NCBI GenBank assembly: GCA_946407235.1 | Contig: CAMJNF010000004.1 | Location: forward strand, 1 to 48,571 | Direction of reading: 5' to 3' | Source of the DNA: an uncultured Fibrobacter sp. | GTDB lineage: Bacteria; Fibrobacterota; Fibrobacteria; Fibrobacterales; Fibrobacteraceae | DNA length: 48,571 bases | Shown here: positions 1-7,954 of the stretch, piece after piece | Position numbering within the stretch: the stretch's first letter is position 1 | Layout of the letters: each line of letters opens with the position of its first letter | Program-made: the position numbers and the translations under genes | Notes under the pieces: generated by a model | Database searches by the model: none | What the model saw: the letters and a program-made list of their open reading frames with translations, nothing else | What the model was told of the DNA's origin: nothing

Positions 1-697
1 CATGGAAAAGTTCCAAATGTTTGTCATTGAATGTTGCCGCAATTTTATCCTGAATTACTTCCGCAAACAATTCGTAATCAAACAAAAGTTCCGGTTCTTC
101 GACTTCGTCTTCTGAAATTCCGTAAAGCGGACCAATCAGTTGAGCGGCCTCTTTGACGCAAAACTTGTGGACGAGCGTTATCAGGTTGTCTTCACGGTAA
201 CTCGTCTTGCGCGTAATCAAGTTCAGATATACAACCTGATCGTGACCTTCTTCGTCTTTGACGACCTGCGGCTTAATTCTTTTAATTGTTCGCAGCCAGC
301 TGATTTTGCCGGAGAAACCCTTCTTGTAAATCGTTTCGGATTCCACAAAGTAGCCGAAATCGAGATAGTACTGCAATACCGAAAGATACGCGTAGAACGG
401 GAAATCCTGTTGGGATTTTTTCATGTCTTCTTCGGAGAAATAGCTTTGCAGGGATTTATCGTTCAGCACGGAAATAAGCTGATAGAAATCGCGCTTGCAA
501 ATATCTTCAGGAGGCTTAGACGCACGATACCCCATCGGGAAATAGATCTTAGGTTGATTATCTTCAATCCTTATCCCGACAAACGATTTGTCCTTCTTTT
601 CGTCATTTGAACACCAAGCGTCATACACGCAAAAATCCGCAAAAGACGCGAAAGCCTTTTGTGCAGGTTCTGCGGGATTTGGATTCTGTTCAGACAT
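1..697 (-). CDS. LlaJI-family restriction endonuclease subunit (partial, C-terminus beyond window)
   Basis: This is the last gene of the restriction-modification operon. It is read from an ATG at 697-695 that directly follows the TAA stop of the McrB-like gene. The frame stays open for 232 codons to the window edge, so the C-terminus is missing. The visible part is soluble and acidic, with no signal peptide or membrane segment. In LlaJI systems the gene after the McrB-like GTPase encodes the partner that recognises the site and cleaves DNA. The order (two m5C methylases, GTPase, then this gene) and fragments such as FSGKISWLRTIKR and TSYREDNLITLVHKF suggest that family. The assignment rests on context plus general resemblance. 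The catalytic motif would lie in the part not seen. Confidence 0.65.
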   Translation of the reverse strand, partial: MSEQNPNPAEPAQKAFASFADFCVYDAWCSNDEKKDKSFVGIRIEDNQPKIYFPMGYRASKPPEDICKRDFYQLISVLNDKSLQSYFSEEDMKKSQQDFPFYAYLSVLQYYLDFGYFVESETIYKKGFSGKISWLRTIKRIKPQVVKDEEGHDQVVYLNLITRKTSYREDNLITLVHKFCVKEAAQLIGPLYGISEDEVEEPELLFDYELFAEVIQDKIAATFNDKHLELFH

Positions 698-2008
698 TTA
701 GGGATTTACTTTACTCTCAGCGTATGTTTTCGTTAGATCGTCTTTATCCTTTTCAATATCTTTGAATATTTTTTTGAAAGCATCAAAACCAACATTATCT
801 TTAGATTTAAATTCCTTCGCAAGTTTGGCAAACGAAACAACATCTTTATTTTCAGTAACATCAGGCTCGTTGAACACTTCTGTTGCTGTATTACGTCTAA
901 ATACATCATACCATAGGTATTTTAGGACCTTCTCTGCGAAATCTTCTTTTGAAATGTTTTTGTACTTGGTGACCTTTTTGTCTTTTACCTCTACGGCATC
1001 AGTCGAAATAAACCATCCACCAAGACATTTATCTTCTGACTTGGAAAGAATTCCTTTTTGAGATAAAATTTTCTTGTTTATCCAATTTCGGAAGCTACCC
1101 CAACGGACACCTGTTGAAACTTCACTTTCTTCATCCTTGCCAATAATTATATCATATTGTGCGGCATCATCCAATTCATTTTCAATCATTTTGAACTTAA
1201 AACGACGTTGGAAGGCATTATCCATCGTGAACACGTTCTGGTCGCTAGTGTTCATTGTCGCGTAGATAGACAAGTTGGGTGGCAAACGTATTGCAGTATT
1301 TGTGGAAAAATGGAGCACATTTCCATCATTTGCCTGAACATCAATGCAGGAGTAACATTTGGGATTGGTATCTGTTCCAGAACCTTTCGCCTCAACGCTA
1401 TGTTTATTCTTTTCGTTCGTTTGTTCGTTCTTAAGTTTCTGAATGTCACGAATATCGGCATTTATATCCTGGTTGTCAACGCCATAAGAGCTCCATCCAG
1501 AATCATATTTATTTTCAGTGGATTCATCCGCAGGTTCACCCTTCTTAATTCGGTCCAATAATTGAAACATCTCACCAAAAATCGCAGCTGCATTTCCGCG
1601 ATTGATTTCTTCAATAATCAGGAAGAATGGCTCGCCCGGATTCAAATAAGCACGGCGGACTATTTCAGAAAATGGACCGGGCTTAAATTTATATTCAACC
1701 CCCTTGTTGTCAGGCAAAACACAAGGATAAATTTGGCCAACAAAATCCGCATTGCAATATTCTGGATGAAACACACAACGAATAGTGTGGTATTGTTTGT
1801 CTGTGACAGAATGTTCCTTCAGTTTTTTGTCAACAACTTCGTTTACCTTATAACTCTTGCCACAACCAGGAACGCCATAGTAGATTACTTGTTCGCAAGA
1901 ATGTAGTTTATTACTAGGCTTTGTCTCGGATGGATTATTGTCTTTATCAGTTTTTACATCGAATAACTTTGCTAGTTGTTCAACATTTCTCTTTATAGAA
2001 TCACTCAT
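698..2008 (-). CDS. McrB-like AAA+ GTPase subunit of LlaJI-type restriction system
   Basis: This 436-residue AAA+ protein would supply the NTP-driven motor for the restriction enzyme. Walker A is GVPGCGKS (residues 45-52). Walker B is FFLIIEE (about 128-134), followed at once by NRGN and IFGE, the usual McrB arrangement. The McrB-type signature appears as MNTSD (252-256), followed by an arginine-rich sensor stretch (FQRRFKFK). A hydrophilic insert of about 70 residues (roughly 155-225) separates Walker B from the MNTSD segment. The start ATG overlaps the stop of the 239-residue gene as ATGA and has a GAGGT ribosome site, indicating coupled translation. McrB-family proteins prefer GTP; that is family knowledge, not visible here. 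Confidence 0.88.
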   Translation of the reverse strand: MSDSIKRNVEQLAKLFDVKTDKDNNPSETKPSNKLHSCEQVIYYGVPGCGKSYKVNEVVDKKLKEHSVTDKQYHTIRCVFHPEYCNADFVGQIYPCVLPDNKGVEYKFKPGPFSEIVRRAYLNPGEPFFLIIEEINRGNAAAIFGEMFQLLDRIKKGEPADESTENKYDSGWSSYGVDNQDINADIRDIQKLKNEQTNEKNKHSVEAKGSGTDTNPKCYSCIDVQANDGNVLHFSTNTAIRLPPNLSIYATMNTSDQNVFTMDNAFQRRFKFKMIENELDDAAQYDIIIGKDEESEVSTGVRWGSFRNWINKKILSQKGILSKSEDKCLGGWFISTDAVEVKDKKVTKYKNISKEDFAEKVLKYLWYDVFRRNTATEVFNEPDVTENKDVVSFAKLAKEFKSKDNVGFDAFKKIFKDIEKDKDDLTKTYAESKVNP

Positions 2009-2724
2009 AACATTACCTCAATAACTTTAGAATCACAAATTCGAGCAAAGTCGCCTTTTCCTTCTTTCTTGATAATTCCAGCATGTTTCAAAGACCCCAT
2101 GAAATACGAAAAACAAGTTATTTTAGTCAGTTTTTTCTTATGAGTTGAACCTTTTTCCATAACATTGATTGAAAAGATGATTTCACGTTTTTGATCATTC
2201 ATGATAGATTGATATTCACTTTCAGTAACTTTATTTTGAAGGACCCCTAAAAGAAGCGCAAATTCTGATTCATTTATTCTATCGTATGTAAGAAAATGCC
2301 TGAGCACTTTTTGGAATATCTTTCCATACTGAACATTGCGATTTTGAATGATGTTGCGAATGCATTTTCTAATAATCTCATGCTTTATGTTTTCGAATTG
2401 ATACACCCCTTTATCTTCTCCTTCAGATTCTGATTTCTTTATCGAATCAATGCAGAGATAGTAAGCTTTTCCCAAATCAGTAAAAAGACGCTTTGATACA
2501 AATTCATAATCGTTAATAATTCCAGCATTTTTCAAAAACGGGAAAATACTTCGAATATAACTTACGGTTGTAAAGTATGTAGCGTGATTTTGAAAATCTT
2601 TATATGTTTCTACAAAGCTATCTTTTTTATTTTCAAGATATCTATACATTTCATAAATGTATTCATCGGTCGTCTCATTAAACTGAGTACCTGGAGAATT
2701 CGGGGTGTCGATTACAATCTTCAC
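2005..2724 (-). CDS. Uncharacterised 239-residue protein inside the LlaJI-type operon
   Basis: Function not recognised. It starts at a GTG (2724-2722) with a strong AGAGGTG ribosome site lying across the stop of the upstream methylase, and its own stop overlaps the next ATG. It is therefore embedded in a translationally coupled operon. The protein is soluble, mixed alpha/beta and Lys-rich. The segments at about 40-95 and 190-239 (FPFLKNAGIINDYEF; FMGSLKHAGIIKKEGKGDF) look like two copies of a winged-helix-like 'lkhAGII' unit, which suggests DNA binding. The LlaJI operon as usually described has two methylases and two restriction genes, so this is an extra component. It could be a specificity or control protein; that is inference. 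Confidence 0.7.
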   Translation of the reverse strand: MKIVIDTPNSPGTQFNETTDEYIYEMYRYLENKKDSFVETYKDFQNHATYFTTVSYIRSIFPFLKNAGIINDYEFVSKRLFTDLGKAYYLCIDSIKKSESEGEDKGVYQFENIKHEIIRKCIRNIIQNRNVQYGKIFQKVLRHFLTYDRINESEFALLLGVLQNKVTESEYQSIMNDQKREIIFSINVMEKGSTHKKKLTKITCFSYFMGSLKHAGIIKKEGKGDFARICDSKVIEVML

Positions 2725-2727
2725 AAA

Positions 2728-3756
2728 TCACCTCTTAATCTGTTCTTTTATTGCGTTTGCAATAATGTTTGCCAGCATTGGTGGAACCGCATTTCCAACC
2801 TGTTTATATTGACTACCGCGAGTTCCGACAATTTCGAAATCATCTGGAAAACTTTGTAATCGAGCTGACTCACGTACTGTAGGAATACGTGGTTCTTTGT
2901 AATGGAAATAATTCCTATGCCCCGTATCAATTGTATTAGATGGTTTGAATGTTCCCATTCGTTCAAAAGCCTTGTTGTATTTTCGAATGTTCCAGAATTC
3001 AGGTGGCAAACTTTTTATATTTCCGCCATCAGGAATCTGATTAATGATTCCTATAGTCTGATCGGAATGGTTTGTGTAATCTTGATTTAGCGGATGTTTA
3101 CAACAACCTCTCATTGCTTTTTGAAACTCATTTGCAGGACCAGATCCGTAGTGGTTGTTGTCTGAATCTTCTAAATCGCTAATACCATCTTTTGCGCTTA
3201 GTTTTTGGACAGGTGTAATTTCCTTAGGGAAAACAAATGTCCCTTCTTTAACGCCTACATAAAAGACCCTTTGTCGATTTTGAGGGATTCCATAATCAGA
3301 TGCATTTAAAAGTTTATATGATATTTTGTATCCTAGTCCTTTTTCCCCAAAGCGTTCCAACAAATCTTTAACAAAAGCACCTTTATTGAGTGTAAGCATA
3401 CCTCTAACATTTTCGATAACAAAGAAATAAGGATTTGCTTTTTTGACGGCCTTGTAGAATTCCAAATACATCTTATTTCGAGGATCGTCGACTTCTCTTC
3501 TTCCAACAGTGCTAAAACCTTGACAAGGTGGTCCGCCAATAATCCCTGTTATTTTGTGCTTTTTTAGCAAATCTGGAAGAATTTTTTCGTTAAAATCTTC
3601 AACAGATATTGTCATTCCAACTTTATTATGTCGATTGTGATTAAATGTCGTCACGGCATCCTTCCACATATCAACTGCAGCAACCGTTTTAAATCCAGCT
3701 TGTTCAAAGCCAAGACTTAACCCGCCAATTCCACAGAACAAGTCAATTATTTTCAT
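2728..3756 (-). CDS. DNA (cytosine-5-)-methyltransferase, second of pair
   Basis: This 342-residue protein transfers a methyl group from S-adenosylmethionine to cytosine C5 and protects host DNA from the linked nuclease. Motif I is DLFCGIGGLSLGF near the N-terminus. The catalytic motif IV is GGPPCQGFS with the Cys at about residue 78. Motif VI is ENVRG (115-119), motif VIII QNRQRVFYVG, and motif X KQVGNAVPPML near the C-terminus, so all key m5C motifs are intact. The start overlaps the stop of the first methylase as ATGA. Two m5C methylases in one system usually mean an asymmetric recognition site with one enzyme per strand, as in LlaJI. The sequence recognised cannot be read from the protein. 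Confidence 0.93.
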   Translation of the reverse strand: MKIIDLFCGIGGLSLGFEQAGFKTVAAVDMWKDAVTTFNHNRHNKVGMTISVEDFNEKILPDLLKKHKITGIIGGPPCQGFSTVGRREVDDPRNKMYLEFYKAVKKANPYFFVIENVRGMLTLNKGAFVKDLLERFGEKGLGYKISYKLLNASDYGIPQNRQRVFYVGVKEGTFVFPKEITPVQKLSAKDGISDLEDSDNNHYGSGPANEFQKAMRGCCKHPLNQDYTNHSDQTIGIINQIPDGGNIKSLPPEFWNIRKYNKAFERMGTFKPSNTIDTGHRNYFHYKEPRIPTVRESARLQSFPDDFEIVGTRGSQYKQVGNAVPPMLANIIANAIKEQIKR

Positions 3757-4832
3757 TTTAGATGACTCCTGATGATTTCTTCTGCGACAACCTTCGCTAA
3801 AAGAGGAGGCACGGCATTTCCAACTTGCCTATATTGTTCCGATCTGTTTCCTACAAATTCAAATACATCAGGAAAGGATTGCAGACGAGCAGCCTCTCGC
3901 ACCGTAGGAATTCTGTTGTATCTCGGATGGAAATAATTGCTATGATTATTTCCCGTATCTATCGTAACAGAAGGCATGTCATCTGACAAACGTTTATACG
4001 CTGAAGAATGGCGATTATTTCTTTGCGTAGGCCAAAGTTCTTTAGGGACGTCTTGCCAATTGCGTCCTTGCTTCACAAATGAAATTCGCTTTTGAACGAT
4101 TTCTGCAGGATATCGGATGTCGTGATTTACTAATCCTGTCGAGCCTTTTCGAAGGTATGCTAAATAAACGTTAGGAGATGTTGGCTCTGTGTATTTTTGA
4201 TTTTTCTCATACGAATACAAATCAGATATGGCATCAGATACTGTAATCGGCTTCTCGATTTTCTTTAACGACGCAAAACTAAATGGTGAATTTTTCGTCA
4301 TCACAAAAAAATTGCGCAATCTTTTTTGAGGAACTCCATACTCTGAAGCGTCTAAAATTTGATGAGTAACCTTATAACCTCTTTCTTCAAAAATTTCGGT
4401 TATACGGTCTTTTGCATATCCATTGTTTTTTGTTATAATACCACGAACGTTTTCAATAACGATCGCTTTGGGCTTGGCTATATCAACAAATTTGATGAAC
4501 TCGAAAAACAACTTGTTTCTGGGGTCATCGCATTCGCGATTATATCTATTTGCACTTGAGAATCCCTGACAAGGAGGCCCGCCAATAATGACATCAATGT
4601 TTTTTAGATTATCAAATTCATTCAGTATAAATTTTTTATCAACATTCAGAATGTCGCAGCAGATTCCTTTCCCATCTTTAAAATTGCGATTGAAAGTTTT
4701 TATAGCTGCAGCGTTGAAGTCTATTCCCCCAACAATTTTAAAACCAGCAAGTTCAAATCCTTTGCTTAATCCACCACACCCACAAAACAGATCAATACAA
4801 GTGGGTTTCTTCTTTTGTCGAGTCTGGGCCAT
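3753..4832 (-). CDS. DNA (cytosine-5-)-methyltransferase, first gene of R-M operon
   Basis: This 359-residue m5C methyltransferase is the promoter-proximal gene of the R-M operon. Motif I is DLFCGCGGLSKGF (about 14-26), motif IV GGPPCQGFSS with catalytic Cys at about residue 88, motif VI ENVRG (127-131), motif VIII PQKRLRNFFV and motif X RQVGNAVPPLL. It is clearly paralogous to the following methylase but differs in the variable region between motifs VIII and IX, the part that reads DNA, so the two probably act on different strands or half-sites. Placing methylases first lets protection build up before the nuclease. Base composition is more AT-rich than in the metabolic genes downstream, consistent with horizontal acquisition. 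Confidence 0.93.
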   Translation of the reverse strand: MAQTRQKKKPTCIDLFCGCGGLSKGFELAGFKIVGGIDFNAAAIKTFNRNFKDGKGICCDILNVDKKFILNEFDNLKNIDVIIGGPPCQGFSSANRYNRECDDPRNKLFFEFIKFVDIAKPKAIVIENVRGIITKNNGYAKDRITEIFEERGYKVTHQILDASEYGVPQKRLRNFFVMTKNSPFSFASLKKIEKPITVSDAISDLYSYEKNQKYTEPTSPNVYLAYLRKGSTGLVNHDIRYPAEIVQKRISFVKQGRNWQDVPKELWPTQRNNRHSSAYKRLSDDMPSVTIDTGNNHSNYFHPRYNRIPTVREAARLQSFPDVFEFVGNRSEQYRQVGNAVPPLLAKVVAEEIIRSHLK

Positions 4833-5000
4833 ATCGCTCCATTTTGAAAGTGAACGAGTTCACTCTCGCGGGAGCGGTTCTGGCCGATTCGCTTGGCCGG
4901 GGTGCGGACAAAAAGAAAGGGCGGGGAGCCGACTCACTCCTCGCCTAAAAGCGCGACATTTTCAAAAGAATACAATACACCCGCACAATCTTGCAATGGA

Positions 5001-5031
5001 TTGCTTCACCCTTTCAGGGTTCGCAATGACG
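5001..5031 (+). repeat. Dispersed palindromic repeat (ATTGCTTC...CGCAATGACG type)
   Basis: The segment begins ttgcttcaccc and ends gggttcgcaatgacg; the ends ATTGC/GCAAT and the inner accct/agggt are complementary. Related copies occur at 9203-9231 and 11515-11547, so it is a dispersed REP-like element. Confidence 0.65.
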
Positions 5032-5110
5032 TTGCAAAACATCCCAGGCGGATACAGTACGCCCAGGGTACACTACGCCCATGCAACTTACGGGCGACGG
5101 CGAGTCATTG

Positions 5111-5440
5111 TCTTATTCTCGTTGCTGAAAGTGTCGAAGTTCCAAGTAGAGGACAAGAGCAAAACTCAGCGAGTCCACCCCTGTTCTGCACTTCTTCAGT
5201 CTTTTTCGGAAATAAAAAAGGCGTGGAGTTGAATGCATTTACCTACCTGAGGCCTTCGACTGCCCGCAACGAATAAACACAAACAACTCACGCCCCAAAA
5301 GGTCGTGCAGCATAAACAAATACAAATTTGCTATGTAGCCAAACGATGCGGCAGGCGGTGACCTGTCGCAGACGTGAGCGTCCGTCTTGTTCTCGTTGCA
5401 GAAATTGTCGAAGTTTCAAGTAGAGAACAAGAGAAAACTC
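5111..5440 (+). repeat. Pair of about 57-bp direct repeats (5111-5167 and 5385-5440)
   Basis: The two copies share a core such as tctcgttgc, gtcgaagtt, caagtagag and acaagag. They differ at about five positions plus one indel (roughly 90 % identical by eye). They lie 217 bp apart in the gene-free stretch before the ORF6N gene. There are only two copies, so this is not a CRISPR. Their role is unknown. Confidence 0.6.
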
Positions 5441-5534
5441 TATTTTCATTCAAAATATAGATTATTCCGGTGTCAAAAGGTGACGCCACGCTCGGAAGGC
5501 AAGGAAAAAGCGTAAAAACGCAGAATTCAACCGT

Positions 5535-5567
5535 CTGCGGGGGTCAATTTTCCTCAAAATTGCCAAA
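5535..5567 (+). repeat. Left copy of 33-bp direct repeat flanking the ORF6N gene
   Basis: The sequence ctgcggggg...ttttcctca.aattg.caaa recurs at 6679-6711, just after the ORF6N stop codon, with 27 of 33 positions identical. The pair brackets the ORF6N gene (5676-6674) and may mark the ends of an inserted or duplicated cassette. Chance similarity or a wider repeat family is also possible. Confidence 0.45.
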
Positions 5568-5675
5568 ATTTCCGCGAAAATCGCCGATTGTCATAATATG
5601 ACATACGAGGAATGTATATTTGTATCGAGAACACTTTACCCCGCCTTTTTTGCTTGTAGGCGGAAGGAGTAGAAG

Positions 5676-6674
5676 ATGGCTAGAAAGATCGAAAAAACGG
5701 ATGATATCGCACTTAACCCACTTATGGAGTCGGGCATCGGAAAGATGATTCAAGTCATTCGAGGCAAGCAAGTGCTGCTAGACCGCGATTTGGCGACGCT
5801 TTACGGGGTGGAAACGAAGCGTATAAATGAGCAGGTAAAGCGCAATATTGAGCGTTTTCCTAAAGATTTCTGCTTTCAACTGGATGCCACGGAGCATAAA
5901 TTTTTGAGATCGCAAATTGCGACCACAAAAACCGAAACCAGAGGAGGCCGACAATATTTTCCATATGTTTTTACCGAACAAGGCGTTGCGATGCTGTCTT
6001 CGGTTCTAAAAAGCGAGACAGCAATCAAAGTCAACATAGCCATCATGCGGGCTTTCGTGCAATTGCGTCACCTTATGATGGGTAACGGCGGTCTTATCAA
6101 CCGTCTTTCAAATGTAGAAGCAAAGGATTTGGAACAGGACAGCCGCTTGACTGGTCATGACGAGCATCTGCTTGACCATGACCGAAAATTTGACGAACTT
6201 TTCGAAGCGATGGACCGTGGCGAGCTCAAAACCAAGGGTTTATTTTACAACAACCAGGAGTTCGATGCCTATGTATTTGTCTGCGACCTGATTCGTCAGG
6301 CAAAGAAAAGAATCGTACTTGTCGACAGGTACGTGACTGAAAAAACGTTGACCATGATGCTCAAACGGGAAAAGGGCGTTTCTGTGACAATCTACACCTA
6401 CGACAAAAGCAAAGTCCTTGAAATGGACCTAGCCACTTACAACGAACAATATCCTGACAGCCCGATGCAAGTCTTGCCAAGTTACGGAATGCACGACCGA
6501 TTCTTGTTCATAGACGATACGGCCTACCACTTCGGGGCTTCGCTCAAGGACCTTGGCAAGAATACGTTCTTCTTTACGCAGGAAGATTTCACATTGGACG
6601 AAGTGCTGAAGGAATCGCAGAAGATTCAGGCAGAAAAAGAAAGCCAGGCGTTACAGGGTAACAACGCGGATTAG
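5676..6674 (+). CDS. ORF6N domain protein with PLD-like C-terminal domain
   Basis: The protein has 332 residues. The N-terminal part (about 20-135) is an ORF6N domain, a DNA-binding module related to KilA-N and common in phage antirepressor-like proteins. It shows the typical VLLDRDLATLYGVETKRINEQVKRN, FPKDFCFQL and FTEQGVAMLSSVL segments. A linker (about 140-185) with heptad-like spacing follows. The C-terminal part (about 190-315) has a beta-strand ending VLVDRYV, then HDRFLFID (273-280) and YHFGASLKDLGK (284-295). This resembles a phospholipase-D-like fold with an altered HxK motif, so nuclease activity is doubtful. The start has a GGAAGGAG ribosome site. It stands alone between repeats, next to the R-M operon, and is probably part of a mobile or defence neighbourhood. 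Confidence 0.85.
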   Translation: MARKIEKTDDIALNPLMESGIGKMIQVIRGKQVLLDRDLATLYGVETKRINEQVKRNIERFPKDFCFQLDATEHKFLRSQIATTKTETRGGRQYFPYVFTEQGVAMLSSVLKSETAIKVNIAIMRAFVQLRHLMMGNGGLINRLSNVEAKDLEQDSRLTGHDEHLLDHDRKFDELFEAMDRGELKTKGLFYNNQEFDAYVFVCDLIRQAKKRIVLVDRYVTEKTLTMMLKREKGVSVTIYTYDKSKVLEMDLATYNEQYPDSPMQVLPSYGMHDRFLFIDDTAYHFGASLKDLGKNTFFFTQEDFTLDEVLKESQKIQAEKESQALQGNNAD

Positions 6675-6678
6675 AGTT

Positions 6679-6711
6679 CTGCGGGGGGTGCTTTTCCTCA
6701 TAATTGTCAAA
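6679..6711 (+). repeat. Right copy of 33-bp direct repeat flanking the ORF6N gene
   Basis: This is the partner of 5535-5567 (27 of 33 positions identical). It begins 4 bp after the ORF6N stop codon and precedes an open-frame remnant. Confidence 0.45.
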
Positions 6712-6723
6712 GGACGAAGTTGA

Positions 6724-6900
6724 AATTTTGCGGCTGTTCGAGAACTCAAGAGAGAACTTGTGGAGTTGCATAAAGAAGGCGACAAGGAGGAAAAGCATTC
6801 GAAAACGCAGCATTTCGGAGAGACTCTCACAAACATCGTTATGCCGGATTTAGAAACAACGGAAACAGAATCCACGTTGGAGCTGAACTATTTCCGTTGA
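6724..6900 (+). pseudogene. Possible 3' remnant of a broken gene
   Basis: A 58-codon open frame runs from just after an in-frame TGA (6721-6723) to a TGA at 6898-6900. Its translation is protein-like (VRELKRELVELHKEGDKEE, then a middle containing HFGETLTNIVMPDLE), with an amphipathic Glu/Lys-rich helix and a sensible C-terminus. There is no ATG at its beginning and no ribosome site. The 5' part is absent or in another frame. It could be the tail of a gene cut by an insertion of the ORF6N cassette, or chance. No family recognised. Confidence 0.3.
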
Positions 6901-6927
6901 TTATAAAATAACCCCAATTACCGTTAT

Positions 6928-7953
6928 TCACTTCTCTGGCTGCATTTCAAGCAGGTCCGCAGCAAGGGAGGCATCGTTCGGGAAATATTTTAAAGCGACA
7001 TTCAAGAGACGCACGGATTCCTCGTCGCGTTTTTGCGCGTGGGCATCGTAGGCCATGTTCTTGAAACCAAAGACGGCTTCTGCATTCCCGTTTTTAGCGG
7101 CAAGCTCGTAGGCATATTCGGCGCGGTCATAGAACTTGGCATCGTATGCGAGGTTTCCCATGAAGATGGCAGCATCAGAAAAATCGGGTTTGATTTGCAG
7201 AATGTTATTCAAGATTTCCATTGCAATGTAGGGCTTTTTATCTTCGGCGAGGACATCGGCAAGCTTGTACATAATTTGCGTGTCGTCGATTTTCACGCTG
7301 AGGGCTTCGCGGTAGGCGTTGGCGCTTTCTTCGAAATTCTTGTTCAGGCGGTATACGTCACCGAGGTAGACTAGGAAATCGGATTCTTCGGGATGGAGCG
7401 TGTAACCTTCGCGAATTACGGCAACGGCTCGGTCAAAGTCGTTCAAAGCGATATTCGCTTCGGAAAGTTGGTAGACAATGCTGACATCATTTTTGTCGAG
7501 GCGGTAAGCGTTTTCGATAGCGCGGAGGGCGCCGACTTTGTCGCCGGTTTTGGTGTAGGCTTCGCCGAGGTAAAGCCAGCCGGAAATGTTATCGGGGTCG
7601 AGTTTGAGCGCACGGTGGTAAACGGCAATGCATTCCGGGAACTGCTTTAAGCGGAAGTAGACGCTTGCCATGTTGAAAAGGGCAGGGGCAAAATTGCCTT
7701 CGGAATAGTCCACGGCTTTGCGGTAAGCGGCGGCCGCCTCGGGATATTTGTCCATCTGGTAATAGCTATTGGCAATGTTGAAACTCACGGCAACGGGATC
7801 GGCGCCGCGGTCTTCGGCCTTGCGGTACAAGAGGATAGCTTGCTTGAATTTCCCACTGCGATAAAGGGCGTTCGCGCGTTCCATCAAATCAAAGGACGAT
7901 TGCGCTGCAAACGACGACATTACAAAAAGCAAAACAAGAAAAAATGGTTTCAT
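6928..7953 (-). CDS. TPR-repeat periplasmic protein of the TonB energiser operon
   Basis: A 341-residue exported protein. A hydrophobic signal peptide (residues 1-17, ending SFAAQS) is followed by about eight tandem tetratricopeptide repeats, seen as recurring A..Y..A...DP/DN patterns (VSFNIANSYYQMDKYPEAAAAYRKA, ISGWLYLGEAYTKTGDKVGALRAIENA and others). TPR proteins act as scaffolds. In Vibrio-type TonB2 operons a TPR lipoprotein or periplasmic protein follows TonB and supports the energy-transduction complex, and this gene sits in the same place: its ATG lies 1 bp after the TonB stop. There is no lipobox cysteine, so it is probably soluble in the periplasm. Confidence 0.85.
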   Translation of the reverse strand: MKPFFLVLLFVMSSFAAQSSFDLMERANALYRSGKFKQAILLYRKAEDRGADPVAVSFNIANSYYQMDKYPEAAAAYRKAVDYSEGNFAPALFNMASVYFRLKQFPECIAVYHRALKLDPDNISGWLYLGEAYTKTGDKVGALRAIENAYRLDKNDVSIVYQLSEANIALNDFDRAVAVIREGYTLHPEESDFLVYLGDVYRLNKNFEESANAYREALSVKIDDTQIMYKLADVLAEDKKPYIAMEILNNILQIKPDFSDAAIFMGNLAYDAKFYDRAEYAYELAAKNGNAEAVFGFKNMAYDAHAQKRDEESVRLLNVALKYFPNDASLAADLLEMQPEK

Positions 7954-7954
7954 A

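Larger units (their letters stand above)
4833..5675. other. 843-bp gene-poor, repeat-bearing intergenic region
   Basis: No convincing gene is seen. Two open frames on the plus strand cross it, but they have low-complexity, Arg/Ser/Thr-rich translations, run through repeat elements and, in one case, sit antisense to the first methylase. The region holds one palindromic dispersed repeat (5001-5031), a pair of about 57-bp direct repeats (5111-5167 and 5385-5440) and the left copy of a 33-bp direct repeat that also occurs after the ORF6N gene. The promoter for the R-M operon must lie at its left end and the one for the ORF6N gene at its right end; neither is obvious by eye. Confidence 0.6.

Noticed and set aside
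140-610. 156-codon plus-strand open frame at the window start
   Set aside because: It is antisense to the LlaJI-family gene, whose frame is continuous and coupled to the operon.
4588-5276. Two plus-strand open frames (214 and 127 codons)
   Set aside because: They cross dispersed repeats, one is antisense to the first methylase, their translations are low-complexity, and no ribosome site or family is seen.
5111-5440. Possible CRISPR array
   Set aside because: Only two imperfect copies with a 217-bp gap and no regular spacer; no cas gene in the window.
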